Source of the DNA: Asaia bogorensis
GTDB taxonomy: Bacteria > Pseudomonadota > Alphaproteobacteria > Reyranellales > Reyranellaceae
Direction of reading: 5' to 3'
Length of the DNA stretch: 64,000 nt
Assembly (NCBI GenBank): GCA_945905835.1
Contig: CAMDQJ010000004.1
Location: forward strand, 1-64,000
Within the stretch, counting starts at the first letter, position 1. Each line of letters begins with the position of its first letter. A model generated the notes under the pieces. It did no database searches. It saw only the letters and a list, made by a program, of their open reading frames with translations, and was not told the DNA's origin. Positions 59,317 through 64,000 of this stretch are shown here, piece after piece. Both the position numbers and the translations under genes were made by a program.

Positions 59317-59771
59317 AACTGACAATTACTGCCATCGGCCGCGCCAGCCGCGGGCCCGAACGCGATCTCTACGAGCATTATGCCGGCCGCATCCGCTGGC
59401 CGCTGACACTGCGCGAACTCGAGGAAAAGAAGAAGTTGCCGGCGGCCCAGCTGATGGTCCGCGAGGGCGAGCTGCTGCTGGCAGCGGCGCCCCAGGGCGC
59501 GGTCCTGGTGGCACTCGACCGCCGCGGCAAGGTTGTGGACAGCGAGGCCTTCGCCCGGCGGCTGGAAGGCTGGCGCGATGGCGGGACCGCCGATGTCGCC
59601 TTCCTGGTCGGCGGCGCCGACGGTCACGCCGAATCCCTGCTGAAACGGGCCGATCTCAGCCTTTCCTTCGGTGCCATGACCTGGCCGCACCTGTTGGCAC
59701 GGGCAATGTTGGCCGAGCAGATCTACCGGGCGCAGCAATTGCTGGTCGGGCACCCCTACCACAGGGTGTGA
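59313..59771 (+). CDS. rlmH: 23S rRNA (pseudouridine(1915)-N(3))-methyltransferase
   Basis: A 152-residue SPOUT methyltransferase acting on the ribosome at position 1915. KLTITAIGRASRGPERDLYEHY starts it, VALDRRGKVVDSEAFA and AFLVGGADGHAESLL follow, and the trefoil-knot end is LSLSFGAMTWPHLLARAMLAEQIYRA. It starts with GTG in a GTGA overlap with rsfS, a usual arrangement. Confidence 0.94.
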   Translation: MKLTITAIGRASRGPERDLYEHYAGRIRWPLTLRELEEKKKLPAAQLMVREGELLLAAAPQGAVLVALDRRGKVVDSEAFARRLEGWRDGGTADVAFLVGGADGHAESLLKRADLSLSFGAMTWPHLLARAMLAEQIYRAQQLLVGHPYHRV

Positions 59772-59824
59772 AAAGCGTCGTTTTTGCCTCTGTTCTGCCG
59801 GAAAACGGGGGCTACATTGGGCCC

Positions 59825-60400
59825 ATGCGCTTTCCCCTGCTCGCTGCCCTTGCCGCCCTCCTGTCGATGGCTGCCCTTCCCGCCCTCGCCCAAAACACCC
59901 CGGTCCAGAAGCCGGCGCCGCGGCCGCTCAAAAGCATTCCCTACGTCTACATCATCGGCGACGACGGCGAGCGGCGGGAGTTCGAGATCAATGCCATTCC
60001 GCTGCTGTTCTACCGCGCCTGCTTCGGCTGGCAGATGTATCTCGGCGGCCCCAACCGCACGGTCTCGCTGGTTGAGGTCTTGACCACCTCGCGGCCAGCG
60101 GAGCAGGTGATAGCCGGTCCCGAGACCGAGGTCAGTGCCGACAAGACCAAGGCCACCACGCGCATGCGCGCGGACGTTCGGGATGGCGTGCTGCGGCGGT
60201 CGTGGTGCATCATCCCCGGCGACCCGCCTGGCACCTACACCTACGACGTCAGCATCGACGGCGAGCCGCGCGGCGAGTTCGTGTTCTGCGCCATCGAAGT
60301 GCCGGACCAGAACCCCGACACCGATCCACGCGACCTCAACTGTCCCAACAAGTTCAACTCGGTGCGGCGCGAGATCCCTCGTCCCGGCAGTGCCTCTTGA
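59825..60400 (+). CDS. Exported protein of unknown function
   Basis: A 191-residue protein. ATG 59825 is chosen because MRFPLLAALAALLSMAALPALAQ is a clean signal peptide with an Ala-Leu-Ala cleavage site; a longer frame opens at 59768. The mature part has two halves of beta-strand character and four cysteines (RACFGW, RSWCIIP, FVFCAIEV, LNCPNK) that could form two disulfides in the periplasm. DGEPRGEFVFCAIEVPDQNP is near the end. I do not recognise the family. Its stop overlaps the gpmI start by one base (TGATG), so it is probably cotranscribed. Confidence 0.78.
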   Translation: MRFPLLAALAALLSMAALPALAQNTPVQKPAPRPLKSIPYVYIIGDDGERREFEINAIPLLFYRACFGWQMYLGGPNRTVSLVEVLTTSRPAEQVIAGPETEVSADKTKATTRMRADVRDGVLRRSWCIIPGDPPGTYTYDVSIDGEPRGEFVFCAIEVPDQNPDTDPRDLNCPNKFNSVRREIPRPGSAS

Positions 60401-61992
60401 TGGCTGGCGGTCGTCTGCGCCCGGCGGTGCTCTGCATCCTCGACGGCTGGGGTCATCGCACCGACCCCAAGGACAACGCCATCCTCGACGCGCACACGCC
60501 CAACTATCACAAGCTGATCGCCACCTGCCCGCAGGGCCTTATAGACGCCTCGGAAACCTTCGTCGGCCTGCCCAAGGGCCAGATGGGCAATTCCGAGGTC
60601 GGCCACATGAATCTCGGTGCCGGCCGCGTCGCCGTGCCCGACCTACCGCGCATCGACACCGCTATCGAGGACGGGTCGCTGGCCCGCAACAAGGCGCTGA
60701 CCGACTTCATCGCCACGCTGAAGAAGAGCGGCGGCGCCTGCCACCTGATGGGGCTGGCTTCGCCGGGCGGCGTGCATGCCCATCAGGACCACCTGCTCGT
60801 GCTGGCCAACCAGGTCGCCGGCGCCGGTGTGCCGGTATGGATCCACGCCTTCCTCGACGGCCGCGACATGCCGCCCCGCAGCGCGCTGGAATGCCTGGAA
60901 CACATCCAGGCGGGCCTGAAGCCCGGCCTGCCGATCCGTTTTGCCACCGTTTCCGGCCGCTACTATCCGATGGACCGCGACAAGCGCTGGGAGCGCGTGA
61001 CGCTCGCCTACGACGCCATGGTCGATGCCAAGGGCGAGAGCGCGAAGACCGCCAGCGAGGCGGTCGACAAGGGTTACGCCGCCAACCTCGACGACGAGTT
61101 CGTGAAGCCAACGGTGATCGACGGCTACACCGGCATGAAAGACGGCGACGGCGTCCTGATGTTCAACTACCGCTCCGACCGCGCCCGCGAAATCCTGACG
61201 GCGCTGCTCGACCCGATGTTCGACGGCTTCAAGCGCGGGCGGCTCGTGAAGTTCGCCGCGGCCGCCGGCATGGTGGAATACTCTGCGGCGCTCAATCCGT
61301 TCCTCAAGACGCTGTTTCCGCCGGCCGTCATCAAGATGGGCCTGGGCGAGACGATCTCGAAGGCCGGCCTCACGCAGCTGCGCATCGCCGAAACCGAGAA
61401 GTACGCGCACGTCACGTTCTTCTTCAATGGCGGCGAGGAACAGGTGTTTCCCGGCGAGGAACGCATCCTGGTGCCCTCGCCCAAGGTCGCGACCTACGAC
61501 CTCAAACCCGAAATGAGCGCGCCGGAAGTTACCGACAAGCTGGTCGAGGCGATCGGCTCGGGGAAATTCGACCTGATTGTCGTGAACTACGCCAACACCG
61601 ACATGGTTGGTCACTCTGGCATTCTCGCAGCCGCCATGAAGGCGGTCGAAGCGGTCGATGCCTGCCTCGGGCGATTGATGGACGCAGTGAAGAAGGCGGG
61701 CGGCGTGCTGTTCATCACCGCCGATCACGGCAACGCCGAGCAGATGTTCGACGACAAGACCCATCAAAAGCACACTCAGCACACCCTCAACCGGGTGCCG
61801 GCGCTGCTGTTCAATGCGCCGCCGCAGGTTCATTCGCTCAGCGACGGCAAACTTGCCGACGTGGCGCCCACTCTGCTCGCCCTGATGGGTCTGAAGCAGC
61901 CCCCTGAAATGACCGGCCATTCACTGCTGGCTGAGGCCGCGCGGCCGGCGGTTCTGGCCGAGCCGCGTCCTGCTGTCGCGGCATCTGCGTGA
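60400..61992 (+). CDS. gpmI: 2,3-bisphosphoglycerate-independent phosphoglycerate mutase
   Basis: A 530-residue glycolytic enzyme of the alkaline-phosphatase superfamily that interconverts 3- and 2-phosphoglycerate with Mn. AVLCILDGWGHRTD starts it, the phosphoserine lies in GQMGNSEVGHMNLGAG, and HAFLDGRDMPPRSA follows. The metal ligands near the end are NYANTDMVGHSG, TADHGNAEQM and KHTQHTLNRVP. A 20-residue Ala/Pro tail is not part of the fold. Overlaps the preceding stop by one base. Confidence 0.96.
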   Translation: MAGGRLRPAVLCILDGWGHRTDPKDNAILDAHTPNYHKLIATCPQGLIDASETFVGLPKGQMGNSEVGHMNLGAGRVAVPDLPRIDTAIEDGSLARNKALTDFIATLKKSGGACHLMGLASPGGVHAHQDHLLVLANQVAGAGVPVWIHAFLDGRDMPPRSALECLEHIQAGLKPGLPIRFATVSGRYYPMDRDKRWERVTLAYDAMVDAKGESAKTASEAVDKGYAANLDDEFVKPTVIDGYTGMKDGDGVLMFNYRSDRAREILTALLDPMFDGFKRGRLVKFAAAAGMVEYSAALNPFLKTLFPPAVIKMGLGETISKAGLTQLRIAETEKYAHVTFFFNGGEEQVFPGEERILVPSPKVATYDLKPEMSAPEVTDKLVEAIGSGKFDLIVVNYANTDMVGHSGILAAAMKAVEAVDACLGRLMDAVKKAGGVLFITADHGNAEQMFDDKTHQKHTQHTLNRVPALLFNAPPQVHSLSDGKLADVAPTLLALMGLKQPPEMTGHSLLAEAARPAVLAEPRPAVAASA

Positions 61993-62125
61993 TTGTGAAC
62001 GATCCGGAGGGACTACCAGCCTTGAGGGTGTTCCAGCCGGCCTGTACTCTCTGAAGAACGCCCGAAAACCCCTTGAGTCGCCTGGACCCTCGTCCCATCC
62101 GACAAACTGTTGTGAAGGCATCCAA

Positions 62126-63502
62126 ATGGCCCGCCCCACGTCTCGTATGCGTATCGCCTCCGTCGCCACGATGCTTGCCTTCCTCGCCGTCCCGGCCTTC
62201 GCGCAGGACAAGTCAGATCCCAAGGCACTGACCGAGAAGAGCGAACTCTACCAGCAGCTCAACCTGTTCGGCGACGTGCTCGAGCGCATCCGCCGCGACT
62301 ATGTCGAGCCGGCCGACGAGAAGCTGCTGATCGAGAACGCCATCAACGGCATGCTGTCCTCGCTCGACCCGCATTCGAGCTACATGAACCCCAAGACCTA
62401 CAAGGACATGCAGGTCCAGACCCGCGGCGAGTTCGGTGGGCTGGGTATCGAGGTCACGATGGAGAGCGGCGTCATCAAGGTGGTGTCGCCGATCGACGAG
62501 ACCCCGGCGGCCAAGGCCGGCATCCAGTCCGGCGACCTGATCTTCGCCCTCGACGGCGAACCGGTGCAGGGCCTCACCCTGCAGGAAGCCGTTGAGAAGA
62601 TGCGCGGCAAGGTCGGCACGTCGATCAAGCTCGGCATCCGCCGCGCCAACAAGGATCCCTTCGACGTCACGCTGACGCGCGAGACCATCAAGGTGCGCTC
62701 GACGCGCTTTCGCATGGAAGGCGATGTCGGCTACATCCGCGTCACCTCCTTCACCGAGCAGTCGACCTCCGGCGTCAACGTTGCCGTCGAGAAGCTCAAG
62801 AAGGAGGGCGGCACCAGGCTCAAGGGCTTCGTGCTCGACCTGCGCAACAACCCGGGCGGCCTGCTCGACCAGGCGATCGCCATGTCCGACGCCTTCCTCG
62901 AGAAGGGTGAGATCGTCTCGGTGAAGGCGCGCAAGAGCGAGGACGTGCAGCGCTGGAACGCCAAGCCCGGCGACATCACCGGCGGCCTGCCGCTGGTCGT
63001 GCTGGTCAATGGCGGCTCGGCCTCGGCCTCGGAGATCGTGGCCGGCGCCCTGCAGGATCACCGCCGCGCCATCATTCTCGGCACGCGCTCGTTCGGCAAA
63101 GGCTCGGTGCAGACCATCATGCAGGTGAGCGGCGGCGGCGCCATCCGCCTCACCACCGCGCTCTACTTCACGCCGTCGGGTCGCTCGATCCAAAAAGAAG
63201 GCATCAAGCCCGACATCGAGGTCGAGCAGGCCAAGATCGAAACGGTGGCGCCGCGCACTAGCTTCCGCGAGGAAAACCTGCGCCGCTCGATCACCAACCC
63301 TAACGACAAGCCGGCCCCGGTGCCGCCACCAGCCGCCGCGACACCCGAGAAGAAGGACGACAAGCCGGGTGCCGCCACGACTCCGCCGGCTGCCTCGGGA
63401 GATCCCGACGAGCCGCCGAAGGACGCCGTGGCCGACTACCAGCTGCTGCGCGCCGTCGACCTAATCCGCGGCATCTCGCTGTACAACGCCAGGGCCAACT
63501 AG
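62126..63502 (+). CDS. ctpA: S41 family C-terminal processing protease
   Basis: A 458-residue periplasmic serine protease. Signal peptide VATMLAFLAVPAFAQ, then an N-terminal helical region, a PDZ domain (VVSPIDETPAAKAGIQSGDLI, about residues 115-200), and the S41 domain with catalytic Ser in NGGSASASEIV and Lys in TRSFGKGSVQ. A Pro/Ala/Lys-rich stretch (APVPPPAAATPEKKDDKPG) precedes the last helix. In many alphaproteobacteria an EnvC-like peptidase gene stands between gpmI and ctpA, but here only 133 bp of non-coding DNA separate them. Confidence 0.94.
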   Translation: MARPTSRMRIASVATMLAFLAVPAFAQDKSDPKALTEKSELYQQLNLFGDVLERIRRDYVEPADEKLLIENAINGMLSSLDPHSSYMNPKTYKDMQVQTRGEFGGLGIEVTMESGVIKVVSPIDETPAAKAGIQSGDLIFALDGEPVQGLTLQEAVEKMRGKVGTSIKLGIRRANKDPFDVTLTRETIKVRSTRFRMEGDVGYIRVTSFTEQSTSGVNVAVEKLKKEGGTRLKGFVLDLRNNPGGLLDQAIAMSDAFLEKGEIVSVKARKSEDVQRWNAKPGDITGGLPLVVLVNGGSASASEIVAGALQDHRRAIILGTRSFGKGSVQTIMQVSGGGAIRLTTALYFTPSGRSIQKEGIKPDIEVEQAKIETVAPRTSFREENLRRSITNPNDKPAPVPPPAAATPEKKDDKPGAATTPPAASGDPDEPPKDAVADYQLLRAVDLIRGISLYNARAN

Positions 63503-63514
63503 AGGGAAACTCGC

Positions 63515-64000
63515 ATGGCGGCGGCCTCCGGCCAGTACGAGGAGTATCGCCACCGCCTCCCCGCCCTGCGCGAGGAGCGCCGGACCGGCGGCCTGATGGT
63601 CGCTTACGGCGTTACCTTGGCGCTGGTCATCGGCTCGGCCGCCCTGGCGTTCGGGCTGATCGGCAGCGACGAGCGCGGCGCCACGACTCGGGCGTTGCCG
63701 ACCAACCTGCCGACGCCCAGTACGCCGCTGCCAACCAAGCAGGCGGCAAATTCCTCGCCTGGCGTCGCATTTCCGGCTGCGCCGCCGAGTGCGCCGAAAG
63801 GCGGGCTGCAACTGCCCTCGGCGCCGCCAGCGCAATCGACCGCCGCCGCACCCGCTCCGGACAAACAGCAGACAGGTGGCTCGCTGAAGCTGCCACCCAG
63901 ACCGCAGGCATCGCCGCAGCCAGCGGCGGTGGCGGCGCCGACAACGGTTGCCATGCCGACGCGGCCCAGCCCGGCGCCCGCTGCGGCAGCGCCCGCGCCG
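63515..64000 (+). CDS. Membrane-anchored protein, probable divergent polysaccharide deacetylase, cut by window edge
   Basis: An open frame from ATG 63515 (GAGGG upstream) runs to the window end without a stop. Residues 1-26 are cytosolic, about 27-50 (LMVAYGVTLALVIGSAALAF) form one membrane anchor, and the rest is a Pro/Ala/Ser-rich linker. The enzyme domain would lie beyond the edge. The position directly after ctpA and this architecture match the divergent polysaccharide deacetylase genes usual there, but no catalytic domain is visible, so the name rests on synteny. Confidence 0.6.
   Translation, partial: MAAASGQYEEYRHRLPALREERRTGGLMVAYGVTLALVIGSAALAFGLIGSDERGATTRALPTNLPTPSTPLPTKQAANSSPGVAFPAAPPSAPKGGLQLPSAPPAQSTAAAPAPDKQQTGGSLKLPPRPQASPQPAAVAAPTTVAMPTRPSPAPAAAAPAP

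Overview
The window reads as chromosomal DNA of a high-GC alphaproteobacterium. Three things point there: the conserved run rplU-rpmA-obgE-proB-proA-nadD-rsfS-rlmH-gpmI-ctpA, the oxygen-dependent (late cobalt insertion) cobalamin genes named as in Pseudomonas denitrificans/rhizobia, and many tripartite-tricarboxylate-type ('Bug') binding proteins, CoA-transferase, crotonase and hydantoinase genes typical of soil lineages. A Reyranella-like or other Rhodospirillales/Rhizobiales relative would fit, but this was not tested.

Layout. 1-13.4 kb: accessory metabolism with many broken genes (Sel1 remnant, PhyH and ABC binding-protein remnants, an alpha/beta hydrolase with a nonsense codon, a frameshifted amidase, an alpha/beta hydrolase without its nucleophile segment, a truncated CoA-transferase). 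Between them lie an intact minus-strand operon (TauE - small protein - crotonase - oxidoreductase - GST), an enoyl-CoA hydratase, a Bug protein and feoAB. 13.4-27.4 kb: catabolic genes. These are a plus-strand series (class V aminotransferase, hyuA, hyuB, SMP-30 lactonase, PhyH dioxygenase), a Baeyer-Villiger-type monooxygenase, an MFS-tarD (D-tartrate dehydratase)-ferritin-like operon, and a Rieske oxygenase/Bug pair preceded by a decapitated nicotinamidase.

27.4-46.0 kb: a cobalamin biosynthesis block. A minus-strand operon (DUF1636-cobW-cobN-cobG-cobH-cobI-cobJ-cobL-cobE-cobM-cobA-cobB-bluB-cobF, mostly with 4-nt ATGA overlaps) lies behind a cobalamin riboswitch. cobK sits inside it on the opposite strand. 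cobO-cobQ diverge from the riboswitch, and cobD lies behind a second cobalamin riboswitch and a broken methyltransferase. Together these give most steps from uroporphyrinogen III to adenosylcobinamide phosphate, plus lower-ligand synthesis (bluB). Final assembly genes (cobP, cobU, cobV) and the chelatase subunits cobS/cobT are not in the window.

46-53.9 kb: an island-like stretch of visibly lower GC with a TPR protein, IS3/IS481/ISL3 transposase remnants, an 83-bp inverted repeat pair bracketing a GT-C-type membrane protein and a serine hydrolase, a 132-bp element with perfect 17-bp terminal inverted repeats, tRNA-Ser(CGA), and a heavily damaged glycosyltransferase that contains a roughly 50-bp internal inversion. 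53.9-64 kb: the conserved housekeeping cluster, ending in a gene cut by the window edge. Here nadD and rsfS share one uninterrupted reading frame, and the expected rsfS start is ATC.

The contrast between intact cobalamin and housekeeping genes and at least ten broken accessory genes is the most striking overall feature. Some single-base lesions could be assembly errors, but the deletions, truncations and the inversion are hard to explain that way.
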